Source of the DNA: Voacanga thouarsii | Taxonomy: Eukaryota > Streptophyta > Magnoliopsida > Gentianales > Apocynaceae | Length of the DNA: 64,000 nt | Direction: 5' to 3' | Assembly: GCA_026120185.1 (NCBI GenBank) | Contig: JANUWF010003369.1 | Location: forward strand, 124,001-188,000 | Shown: positions 1-9,784 of the stretch, piece by piece | Layout: each line of letters starts with the position of its first letter | Numbering within the stretch: position 1 is the first letter of the stretch | Notes under the pieces: generated by a model | The model's input: only the letters and a program-made list of their open reading frames with translations | What the model was told of the DNA's origin: nothing | Databases searched by the model: none | Program-made: the position numbers and the translations under genes

Positions 1-285
1 CTTATATATTCCAAGAGTCTGGGAGATCATGTAGAGCATCTAAAGTAAGTATTGGAAAAGCTAAGAAAGCACAAGCTTTATGCCAAATTTAGCAAGTGCG
101 AATCTTGGTTGGATAATGTGTCATTTCTTTGCCATATGGTGACCAAGGATAAAATCAAAGTGGACCCAACAAAGGTTGAAGTAGTTTCAGACTGGAAGCA
201 GCCAGAGAACATCACCAGATCAGAAGTTTCTTGGGGTTGGCCAGCTATTACCGACGGTTTATTAAAGGGTTCTCAATGCTAGCCC
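1..285 (+). pseudogene. E1 reverse transcriptase, C-terminal (thumb) remnant
   Basis: Translation gives the RT thumb and connection, with [12 protein letters not shown], then KVDPTKVE and WKQPEN, which are Ty3/gypsy RT landmarks. A frameshift follows at about 222, after which FLGLASYYRRFIKGFS continues in another frame. About 30 bp equivalent to the segment containing LTRLLRKD in E2 is missing near 280. The catalytic FIDD region would lie left of the window. It encodes no functional enzyme; it is part of one broken polyprotein with the RNase H and integrase remnants downstream. Confidence 0.85.
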
Positions 286-804
286 TTTGTTTGGAGCGAA
301 AAATGCGAGAGGAGTTTCCAAGAGCTAAAGCGGAGATTAATGACGGCTCCAGTATTAAGTTTGCTAGAAGGAGATAAACCCTACTCTTTATACATTGATG
401 CTTCTAAGGAAGGTTTGGGAGCGGTATTGATGCAGGATAGGGAGGTAATAGCTTACACCTCTCGGAAGTTGAAGCCGCACAAAGTCAATTATCCAACGTA
501 TGATTTGGAGCTGGCTACCATTGTTTTTGCATTAAAGAAATGGCAACATTATCTATAAGAAGCCGAGTATGAGATGTTCACAGACCACAAGAGTCTAAAA
601 TATATTTTTACCCAAAAGGACTTGAATTTGAGGCAGCAAAGATGGATGGAATTTTTGGAGGAATATCGTTGTCCCATCTACTACCACCCAGGAAAGGGCA
701 TCGTTGTTGCTGATGCCCTAAATCGTAAAGTCAAAATGGCCAGATTGAGAATTCAAGAGATTCAAGTAGTCCAAGAGATGTTACATAGAAGGACGGAAAT
801 GTAA
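286..804 (+). pseudogene. E1 RNase H domain remnant
   Basis: RNase H removes the RNA strand of the RNA-DNA hybrid during reverse transcription. Visible motifs are [15 protein letters not shown] (first catalytic Asp), [14 protein letters not shown] (Glu), [10 protein letters not shown] (Asp) and VADALNRK (last Asp), in family order and spacing. One in-frame stop lies at about 556-558, just after WQHYL, and another at 802-804. The domain starts at VWSEKCE directly after the deletion that removed the end of the RT thumb. All four catalytic acidic residues remain, so decay is by nonsense mutations rather than loss of the active site. Confidence 0.85.
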
Positions 805-1920
805 GAAGAAAGGATTATCATCAATAATCTAAGATTGATACCGAATCTAAGGCAGGAAATCATCAAAGCACAACAAAGCAATGTAGAGTTTCAACTTTTC
901 AAGGACAAAAAACTTAAATGGGAAGGCAGTGATTTCCAACAGGACGAGACGGGAGTGACGTATTTTCGAGATCATTTGTGTGTGCCTAATAAGTAGCAGT
1001 TGAAGGATAAGATTTTAGAAGAGGCACGTAGAAGTAAGTATGCTATTCATCTGAGAGAAGTAAAAATGTATCAAAACTTGAAGAAAGCTTATTAGTGGCC
1101 TAGAATGAAGAAGGACATAGTGAGATATGTCTCTACGTGCCTGACCTGTCAAAAAGTTAAAGCAGAGCACAAAAAGTCGGGAGGATTATTGCAACCTTTA
1201 CCAATACCGGAGTGGAAATGGGAAGAGGTGACTATGGACTTCGTTACTAGACTGCCTATGGCAAAGACCCAAAAAGATGCCATAAAGGTAGTGGTTGACA
1301 GATTGACTAAGCCAGTGCATTTTATTCTGGTAAACGTAAGGGACTTAATGGAAAAATTATCTCAAACATATGTACGGGAGATAGTCAGATTACATGGAGT
1401 ACCTTCGAGTATCATGTCTGACCAAGACCCGAGGTTTACATCCCGATTTTGGGCTAAGTTTCAGGAATCAATGGGTTCTAATCTGAAGTTTAGGATGACG
1501 GCACATCTGCAAAATGATGGTCATTCAGAAAAGGCTAATCAGATATTGGAAGATATACTAAGAGCTTGCGTATTGGATTTTAGGGATAAATGGATTGATT
1601 AGGTATTGTATGCGGAGTTAGCTTATAATAATAGCTACTAATCTTCGATTGGAATAGCTCCGTATGAAGCGTTGTATGGATGTAAGTGTCAAGTGGCTTT
1701 GTATTGGAGCTGGTCGGAAGACGGTCACATGAGCAAGTCTGGAGAAGTCTGTATTCAGGAAATGACAAATAAGGTGAAGCTGATCAGAGAAAAGTTGAAA
1801 ACGGCTCAAAGCCGACAAAAAATTTATGCGGATAATAAGCAAAGGGAGTTGGAATTCCAAGTAGGAGATGGTGTGTTCTTGAGGTTGACTCTGAGTAGGG
1901 GGAATCTTGAATCATCCAAA
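805..1920 (+). pseudogene. E1 integrase remnant (linker, zinc finger, DDE core)
   Basis: The same reading frame continues from RNase H through a linker into integrase, broken only by stops (for example at 994, 1093 and 1600) until a one-base frameshift near 1900. CLTCQK is the cysteine half of the H2C2 zinc finger. The catalytic core shows MDFVTRLP (first Asp), SDQDPRFTSRFW (second Asp) and DGHSEKANQ (Glu), so the D,D,E triad is intact. ELAYNNS and APYEALYG follow, then the C-terminal VGDGVFLRL region. This is the best preserved integrase of the window, though it cannot be translated as one protein because of the stops. Confidence 0.85.
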
Positions 1921-2276
1921 AGGTGAAAAGCTAAATCCAAGATATTTGGGACTGTTTCCAATCACGGAAAGAATTGGACCAATTGTGTATCAACTAGATT
2001 TGCCAAATGGTTTGATGGGAATACATGGTGTATTCCATGTATCTTAGTTGAAGAAGTACAATGTAGACCCGGGACATGTTCATAATAATGAACTGTTGGT
2101 ATTGCAACCCGACTTGAGCTATGTGGAGAAACCAATCAAAATTTTAGACTAAAGTACCAAGACTCTCCAGAATAAATAGATTCCTATGGTGAAGGTACAG
2201 TGGGAGCATCATAGCACTCAAGATGCTATGTAGGAAACAGAAGAATAGGTGAAGAAGAAATACCCCGACTTGAAAT
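1921..2276 (+). pseudogene. E1 integrase C-terminus with chromodomain remnant
   Basis: After the frameshift the frame reads LNPRYLGLFPITERIGP, then GVFHVS and KKYNVDPGH, a hallmark of plant gypsy integrase tails, then VEKPIKILD, VKVQWEHHSTQDAM and KKKYPDLK. The last block matches the chromodomain-like tail of Tekay/Del elements, which is known to tether integrase to heterochromatin. Several stops are TAG where relatives have Gln (CAG) or Trp (TGG), as expected from C-to-T change. The stop TAA at 2274-2276 is followed at once by the purine tract and LTR. Confidence 0.8.
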
Positions 2277-2278
2277 AA

Positions 2279-2290
2279 AGGAGGGGAGGA
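2279..2290 (+). promoter_or_regulatory. E1 polypurine tract
   Basis: AGGAGGGGAGGA directly abuts the LTR start TGTAAAACC. Such a tract primes plus-strand DNA synthesis. The same arrangement is seen in E4 at 36120-36129. Confidence 0.8.
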
Positions 2291-2533
2291 TGTAAAACCC
2301 CACCTAAACCTACCCTAGAGTAAAAGGGATAGGTTGCATATCATATCATTTTGCATAAAATATATTCCTTGAATGATTTTTTGTGCCTTAGAATTGTAGT
2401 ATATGGGTTGTATGGTTTATTTTTTGCTTGTTTAGTAGAAATGGTAAAAAGCTAATTTTGCTTGAGGTCGAAATAGGAAGATGGCTTGAAGCTTAGATAA
2501 GAAGAGAATTTGGTTGGGAAAATTATAACAAGA

Positions 2534-2605
2534 GTTAGTGTGGTTAAGTGGTTAGAACTTTGTGATTTAATCTCTAAGGTCTTGAGTTCAAATCCCATTA
2601 CCTAA
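2534..2605 (+). other. tRNA-like module in E1 LTR
   Basis: A-box-like TGGTTAAGTGG (2541-2551) and B-box-like GTTCAAATCCC (2586-2596) are 45 nt apart, exactly the T8-to-G53 spacing of a class I tRNA. A D-arm forms (GTT with AAC, 3 of 4 pairs) around AAGTGG; anticodon and T stems each keep 3 of 5 pairs, and the T loop is TTCAAAT. The acceptor stem is poor. It is a tRNA-derived relic rather than a working tRNA gene. Equivalent modules sit in all other LTR heads. Confidence 0.6.
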
Positions 2606-4196
2606 GTTTTATTCATAATTATCTTAACCAATGTTTGAATTATTCTTTTTCTTACATTCCTTAAAGTTAGGAATGTTGTCTTGGGAAAGACACATTAGTA
2701 ATGTCCTAACCATGTGATCTTATCCGAAAAGGAATTCTAGAAGAATTTTTATCTCAATTATTTTTGCAAGCCTTGTCCTAACCTAATTAAATTTAAAACA
2801 TTCCTATTTCTTCAATTCTTTTCAATATCTACAAAAAGTCTTGGATAATTCATTGCTTGAAGTTTCGAAAATTCTAGCTCTTGGGGATATGAGGATGACC
2901 GAAATTGAGGAAGGAAAATAGGAAGAGGTTTTTGAATAAAAAACCATAGCTATTCTTCCACAAACTTAATTTTCTTCTTGTTCTTGTTTTGGTTACAATC
3001 TGGAAAATTGTCCGAAAATTCTTCTTGGCTTGTTTTCAGAAATTTCAGCAACCATTACCTACATAATTCTTGCTAACAACCAACCTTTTTGTGTAAGATG
3101 AAAGCTGAAAACACCTTGGAATTTCGCAGCTTGTACAATCTAAACCAAACTAGAAATTTTCCAGAAAACAATCAAGATTTAGACATGAACATTGAGCCAT
3201 CTATTTGTGCATAAGAACACCTGAAACTTTCCTCTTTCTTCTTCATGATGGTGGCTAGAAATCCACCATTAATGGGCCTTCAAACACCCCTAGAGTTCAG
3301 CTGCAAATTCAGTCCAAAAGGATTCGAAAAATCTGCTCCAAACCCTTCCAAGTCTTAAGAACTCTTGTAGCTAAAATTCCAAAAAAAAAAAAAAATTCAG
3401 CTTGCCTATCCAATGCAAGGACAAATTTCTTCATCAATCATCTTCATATTTTCAGCCATCTTGTAGCCATGGATAGAACACCTTGTCTTCTTCATCTACC
3501 ATGGCCATTAGAACTCCATTAACAAACCTTAAAACACTCCTATCTTTACTCCATTCAAAACTTTTCAAACTTCAAAATTAAAATCTAGATTTTCCTCCAT
3601 TAAACAATTATCGAGCTAAAGGATTAAACCAGAATTTTCTCAGTAATTATACAACTATTTTTTGGCCAGCTATAAAGCTAGAAACAATCTTTATTCCATG
3701 ATCAAAACATAGCTAGTTCATCCATCCGCCATTGAAGGACAAGAAACCTTCAAGAAGCAAACACCGTTACCCAATCGTCTACCTCAAACATCTCCACATT
3801 TTCCTCAATTTGAAATTTGAAATGGCTGAAAATCTCTCTCTCTTTCTTGGATAACTGAAATCCTTTCCCCTAGCTAGGGCATTCGGCCATCATTCACTAG
3901 ACATACACAAACCATTCTCTCTCAATTTCCTCTCAAAAACACCAAGAACATACGCTAAACTACTTCAACCTCTAATCACCCTTATTTATCCCAAATCGCT
4001 CCATGAACCCTCAAACCAACTAGGATTCAGTCCATACTCACTCATAGGCCACTCCATAACACCGAAAACACCAAAGTTGATCTTCTATTCAGATCAAACA
4101 CACTTTTTGGTCAAGAATAAGAAGAACATCAAGAAGGTGAATTTAAACACCTTAGACCTTCTTCATCTCTTCATCACCATTTCATTATCATCCTAA

Positions 4197-4217
4197 TCTC
4201 TCTCTCTCTCTCTCTCT
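4197..4217 (+). repeat. CT dinucleotide repeat in E1 LTR
   Basis: About ten CT units run just before TTGGCCA. The same repeat beside TTGGCC recurs at the equivalent LTR position in E4 (38292-38311) and, reversed as GA, in S1 (about 44290-44315) and S2 (about 50090-50115). Confidence 0.8.
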
Positions 4218-4794
4218 TGGCCAAACCATTAATGGCCATTCTTGAACAACTTCAACCAAGGAAGGACCCATCAAGCACTTAATGACCTTCATTGAACAAG
4301 GCGATATCTTCAATTAACAGTCATCAAAAGAAGTATTTCTTTCATGACCTTCTCTTTAAATTTCGAACTCAAGGCTTTTAGATGGTGGAAGTGACGCATT
4401 GATTGAATAATGTGGAGTTGGAGATATGTATGTGGGTGAAGGGAAAAGATTTAAGACAAGAAGATTGGAATAAATGTTGTAACTTATGAAGTATGGATTA
4501 TGCTTTTAGGATCACTGTATGTTCGTTATGATTAAGGGCTTTATGGATGTTTTGATGTATAATAAACATTATACCACAATTGTTGAGTATGCCTTCATGA
4601 AGTTATTTTTCAATAAATCCCTAGATAATATTATGGCTAGTAGAATAGAACCCTTGTTGTGATATATGTTAACACAAGTCTATTTTTGGAAGAAGTCGAC
4701 ATGTTATTTGTTGGATCTAAGTGTGTATGAATATGAATATGTATATGGATTTTCCCTAGTAATTCACTATGGTCATTAAAAATTATTATAAGAA

Positions 4795-5340
4795 CTACTT
4801 TTATTATTAGTAGTAGTATTATTCCTATCATTATTATTAATATAATTAATATTTTTTCTTAATTTAATTTGCTAATTTCGGTAAGCATTAAATATTTTTC
4901 AAATTAATAGTTACTTAAAATATTATTATTTTATTAGGTAAATAAATAGTAATATTTTTATTAAATATAAATAATAATACATTGGAATACCAAATGTCTT
5001 TTATATGCATATTATTAGTTAGCCTTACTAAAACTTTTATTTACACTTATATATATAAATATATATATTATTTATAATAAAAACTATTATTGTTAATTAT
5101 TATTGGAGTAATTTATTTAGTATTAGTATTATTTATTTATTATTTATTATTAAAATTATTTATAATCTATTATTAATATTACTTATTATTTGCAACAATA
5201 TTACTTACCGTTTATTACTAATTTTATTTATTATTAATATTACTCATTATTTATTATTTGTTAAAAAATAGTTAATACTATAATTTATTTTTTAGTTTTT
5301 ATTTGTAACACCTATTTATTATAACTTATCAAATTAATCT
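4795..5340 (+). repeat. ATT/TTA-rich tract in E1 LTR
   Basis: About 550 bp is nearly pure A+T with imperfect TTA/ATT triplets. Matching tracts occur in every AAAACC-type LTR: about 29250-29830 in E4 5', 38920-39180 plus 60085-60350 in E4 3', 43360-43680 in S1 and 49050-49640 in S2. It is absent from the TGTAATACC-type LTRs. Confidence 0.75.
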
Positions 5341-6468
5341 TATTCTATAAAATACTTAATCAATTAGTGTTAAAGCTTAAGGCCTTGTTGTCATAACTAG
5401 ATGTTGTTGTAACTAGTCAAGCCTAAGGGTTATTTATTTGAACAAAGTGTTGTCTAGATGTTGGGACTTATACCCTATATTTACCCCATGCTGGGTAAGG
5501 TTTCCTTGAACTATCTTCGAAGGCTGTTGTGCCCAAGAAAAGCTAGAGATCAGGTAAGTTCCTGCATAAAGCTGTTTAAATATCAATGTCACCTTGGCAA
5601 GTTAAACATGATATACACGTGAAAATGAGCTATAGATGCAATTATGGACAATTTTGCTTTTCTTTTCAGTCAAACAAACAATTTTAAGTTGAACAAGCAA
5701 TTATACACAAAATACAAAACTTTTGCTTAAAAACTAACTTTGACTAGAGTTTTAGAAACCATAATTGCTATTTCAAAGAAAGTACATTGAATAATCCTTC
5801 TTTTCCCAAAAAGGACAAATACAACGTTAAGTACTCAATAAGGGTAGGCTACTAGGACTAGTGTTTGAAGGTTAGAGTAAGCCTCTCAGTAGGTGGCCAT
5901 CTTTGAGAGGAAAGTCCTTCCTGGAGAGAATGTCAGTCCTCTAGATCATACCGGTCCGAGCTAGTAGATACAGTCAAGTGGACTATGTATTTCTGGAATG
6001 AACAACTGGTAAGTTTGAGTATAGATATGGAGGAGTATTTCACGTGGTAGGTCATAGGCCAACCTTGTGTCAGTATGCACAAAGTGTGACATCCTTAACG
6101 TTCTTTGGTCATGGTGCACAAAGTGTGATGCCATGGCTACTTTTTTTGAGTAGTTACTTTGGTTTTATACATGTATGGCTTTTGAAAGGAAAACACATGT
6201 AATACCCCACATTAAGCCACCTTTAGTATGTGGGGAAAGCCATGCATGTCATAGCATTTCTTTTATATTGTATTTGGTAATTTGAATTATTTTCATGAAA
6301 ATATGAGTTTCACGAGTTTGTTGTTTCATGAATTAAATTGTTCTTGAAGTTGTTATGCCATTTGAGTTGGTTGATTTTTTTATTTTGTGGAGGAGAATTC
6401 ATTAGGAAGAGGAGGAAGCAAGTGAGTAGGTATTAAGGAAATTTAATTAAGGGAAAATCTATACAAGA

Positions 6469-6540
6469 ATTGTTGTGGAATAGTGGATAAAGCTTGGTGT
6501 TTAATCCTTGACGGGCTTAAGTTCGAATCCTAACTACTTC
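6469..6540 (+). other. tRNA-like module in E2 5' LTR
   Basis: A-box-like TGGAATAGTGG starts at 6476 and a consensus B box GTTCGAATCC at 6521, again 45 nt apart. The T arm is good: TTAAG and CCTAA form 4 of 5 pairs around loop TTCGAAT. Acceptor pairing is weak (3 of 7). This copy has the best B box of the window. Confidence 0.6.
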
Positions 6541-9089
6541 AAATCTTCTCTTTTCTTTTATTTTTTCATTCCCTAATTCTTTCTAAACTTTGGCCAAAGC
6601 ACACCTAGGGTAGCTGCCACCTTGGAGCCAATTTCCTAAAATTTAGGAATGTGATTTATTTTGGGGATTATTTTATAAAATATTTGAAAATAAATTAAAT
6701 TTTTATTTCTAATATCTTATCATAATCATTTAAAAAATTTTAATTATTATTAATCTAGATTTTTAAAAAGCTATATCTAAGTAATTTATTAGGAGATAAA
6801 ATATATGAATATACATCTTGTTTTAATGTGGAAGCTGCCACACCTTAAGGAGATAAGTCTCCATATTTTAATTTTCTTCAAATAAATTTTAAAAAAGAAA
6901 TAAAAGGATAAAAGCAGGATTTTAAATGAACTATGTATCTCTTGGATATGGATTTTTGAAAATTTGGGGGAAAAATAAAGAAGGTTTTCAGTAGCTTCAA
7001 GGGAAAGGGAAACCAGAATTTTATCATGTAAAAATAATTATTTAATAGCCATTTAAATTACTCAAATTACTATAGCGGATAAATTAAATTATTGCTTAAA
7101 TAAATAACCTAATTCCCTCCTATATTTTTCTAAAAAATTCCATCAAAGCTGCCGCCTCACACTAGAGCAATTGTAGCTCAACTAAAACTCTCCAAAACCT
7201 AGTTAGGGTTACCAAGAAAACATAAACCAACTAAGAATTTGTTTTAGCTAAAAAATTACCAGAATTTCCTCTCCAATTCCTCCAGAATTTTGGCCACAAT
7301 CAGCTCTATTCTGCACGAAATTTTAAGCCAAAAACCTGCACAAAAGCCTCTCTAGTTATCAAGTAACGTACAGCTACACAAAGGCTCACTTTTCCTCTCT
7401 TATTTTTGCCACTATAGAGACCAATACCAACCAGATATCTTCTCTCATTCTATCTAGATTTTTGGTCCTCACAAGAAACAAAAAATAGTAGTAATAACCC
7501 TTAAACCACTGACCAGTTTCGGCACCCATAGAAGAACCAAAGCTGTCCAACTTTTCTCTTGTGATCAAGAGTCCATAGCAAGATAGAACTCCTCCAAACA
7601 CCTAAACACCAAACCCTAGAAGTCTAGCAAACCATGAAATTCCCAACCCTCTAAGACCCTTAAACTCATGAAAAAACTAGCATTCAACCTGCACTAAAAT
7701 AAACCTACCCCGAGAACAAAGCCAAAACCAAAACTCTCTACAAGGTAATAGATCTTCAACCCTTCTATTCATCTCTTACACCATTCTTTTCTTCTTTTCT
7801 CCCTTAAACCACGACCATAAGGGACTGATTTTATTCCTTTCTTGGTGAGTCTCGATCAAGGGTATCTAGGCAGATCAATCTCTTCAACCATCGCTTGAAC
7901 TCAAGCTAGTCATTAAGGAGTTGTAATGCTTTAAGTCTATATTGCTAAGAGGTAATCAAGATCCTATCTTTACTGATTTAAATGGCTTTAATATTTAGTG
8001 TATTAACTTATGAATGCTTATGGAGTCGATCAAGAAAGCATGAATGAACTAGAATAATGAATATGATAATAAAAGCCATAGACAAAGCATGTATAAGATG
8101 AGACAATGATGCATCTTGTCATGATGAATTTTGGATCTATTCTAGGTTGGAAAAGATGAGATCTTTTAACTTTTATGGGGCTGTCTATGATGATTTTATG
8201 CTAGTTGAATATAAGAGTTGCCATACGGTGAATTGATTTGGATAAATGCATGGATATGATCAATAGGATGGCAAAGGGAAGTTGTATATATGATCTAATG
8301 AATTAAATCATCTAGATACCATGGATGAACTAGGTGATTAGCGAGATCATGAGAATTTATGTTACATGAAATAGCAAATGGAATGATTGGATCATAATTA
8401 TAGAATTATTTGCTCTAGATAAAGAAGGAGTGGACGTAAAGGCCATCAATTGAATTGGGTCTAGCTGTTGATTTATCCAAGTATGTCCCTACATAACCGT
8501 TTTGATAAATGTTACTCCTCTTTTGAGAGCAATTTTTACAATGTTATTTTGAATTGATGTCAATATGATGTTCTGACAAGAGGATTGAAACATTGGCTAA
8601 ACATGATGAGTTACACTGTGTTTTGATGCTTGGGTTGGAAACGTGGATGTTTTACTTTCTAAATGAGTTTATCAAATTTCAACTATTTAAACTCAAAAAT
8701 GATTTCTTACACTATCACTACACGATTTGGAAATGCTATTATGAAAAACCACATTTTGCTATCAAGCAAATTAAAGACTTTCGAAAAAGGAAAAAAATGA
8801 TTCTGCCCTAAAATGCAGAGCATTGAGTACTTAGTGGGGATAGGCTAGTGGAACTAGTCTTGAAGAGCAAAAGTGAGTCTTCTGGCAAGAGGCCACCTCT
8901 AGAAGATGAACTCAACTTGGAGAGGTGATAGTACTACATAGTCAGGTAGTCCGAGCTAGCATATTGGTCCATGTGGACATTGGTGATCTGGATTAGACAA
9001 CCAAAGTGTTGGGTATAGAGATAGAGGAGTATCTCACTTAGTGGGAGGATCCCCTACTACCTATTGTTGAAAGAATACATTGGGACGCT

Positions 9090-9109
9090 ATCATGGTGAT
9101 AACCATGAT
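9090..9109 (+). other. Perfect stem-loop in E2 5' LTR
   Basis: Arms ATCATGGT and ACCATGAT (8 bp, perfect) enclose GATA. Counterparts lie at 18137-18156 (one mismatch), 46254-46273 and 59541-59560 in the other AATACC-type LTRs. Confidence 0.75.
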
Positions 9110-9331
9110 ATAGATTATGGTATTATTATTTGGATCATTTGCTATTCCCTACCTAATAAATTATGAATGTGATGTTACGATGATTTCTTGTGAACTATTT
9201 TGTATTCATTAAGCAAAGCTCCTTCGTATAACTATTATTGATTTAATTGACTTGCAAACACGATTTTGTGATTTTGATAAACCTGCATACACAAAATGGC
9301 TATAATTGACACTTGCACATACATGACTTAC

Positions 9332-9347
9332 TGAGATGCCGATCTCA
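9332..9347 (+). other. Small hairpin TGAGAT/ATCTCA before LTR end
   Basis: TGAGAT, GCCG, ATCTCA gives a perfect 6-bp stem. It follows the conserved ACTTACTGAGAT and precedes the TTTCAG acceptor-like site by about 20 nt. Similar pairs occur at this position in most other LTRs, including reversed copies S1 and S2. Confidence 0.6.
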
Positions 9348-9649
9348 CACCTTTTGTATCATGATTTCAGGGGAGTACTTATATTGAGCAGGTTGAAAGA
9401 ATAAGCAATGATCGCCATTTGTTTAATTTTTTTTTAACTTGTATCTTTTTCAAATGATGTTTGCTAGTTTTGATCTCTCGGATTAGTATATGTATTTTCC
9501 TCGAATATAATTAAGAGTATTTTGTTATTTTATTTAGTTAGGTTTTTCCCTATCATTTATTATTTGCACCTCGTTATAAAGACCCCTGGTCCTCTAGACG
9601 GGGTGACATCCCACCTTATCTATGTACGTAGGTAGTGGGATATTACAAG

Positions 9650-9662
9650 TAGTATCAGAGCT
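9650..9662 (+). promoter_or_regulatory. E2 primer binding site (initiator Met tRNA)
   Basis: TAGTATCAGAGCT lies 2 nt after the 5' LTR. It is the plant initiator-Met primer site TGGTATCAGAGC with one G-to-A change. From here to 9784 is a short leader ending in TTTCTTTTATAG just before the first ATG. Confidence 0.85.
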
Positions 9663-9784
9663 TAGGCTTAGACAAATGATATTATTAGATAGTACCTAAG
9701 CCTTAGGAATTAAGGTTCATCAAATAGTGTTTGAACTCTAAGGAGTGAGATTTAGCTCTGATTTCTTTATGTTTCTTTTATAGG

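Larger units (their letters stand above)
2291..6197 (+). repeat. E1 3' LTR, left part (AAAACC type)
   Basis: It starts TGTAAAACCCCACC and breaks at 6197 where E2 inserted; together with 18695-19119 the LTR is about 4.33 kb, very long for Ty3/gypsy. In order it holds a tRNA-like module (2534-2605), a pyrimidine-rich stretch, an AAGGTGA donor-like site (GT at 4137), a CT repeat (4197-4217) followed by TTGGCCA, an ATT/TTA-rich tract (4795-5340), and a conserved block from GAGTACTCAATA-like sequence at about 5832. There is no coding content beyond chance open frames. Confidence 0.85.
6198..9647 (+). repeat. E2 5' LTR (AATACC type)
   Basis: 3450 bp from TGTAATACCCC to ATATTACA. It contains a tRNA-like module (6469-6540), a donor-like CAAG|GTAATAG (GT at 7745), a conserved block from about 8820 (GAGTACTTAGTGGGGATAGG), a perfect stem-loop (9090-9109), a second small hairpin (9332-9347) and an acceptor-like ATTTCAG (AG at 9369-9370). 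Beyond these I see only AT-rich and pyrimidine-rich noncoding sequence. Confidence 0.9.

Noticed and set aside
2534..2605. Functional tRNA gene
   Set aside because: The acceptor stem is mostly unpaired and the anticodon stem has mismatches in all copies; only A/B boxes, spacing and parts of the D and T arms are kept.
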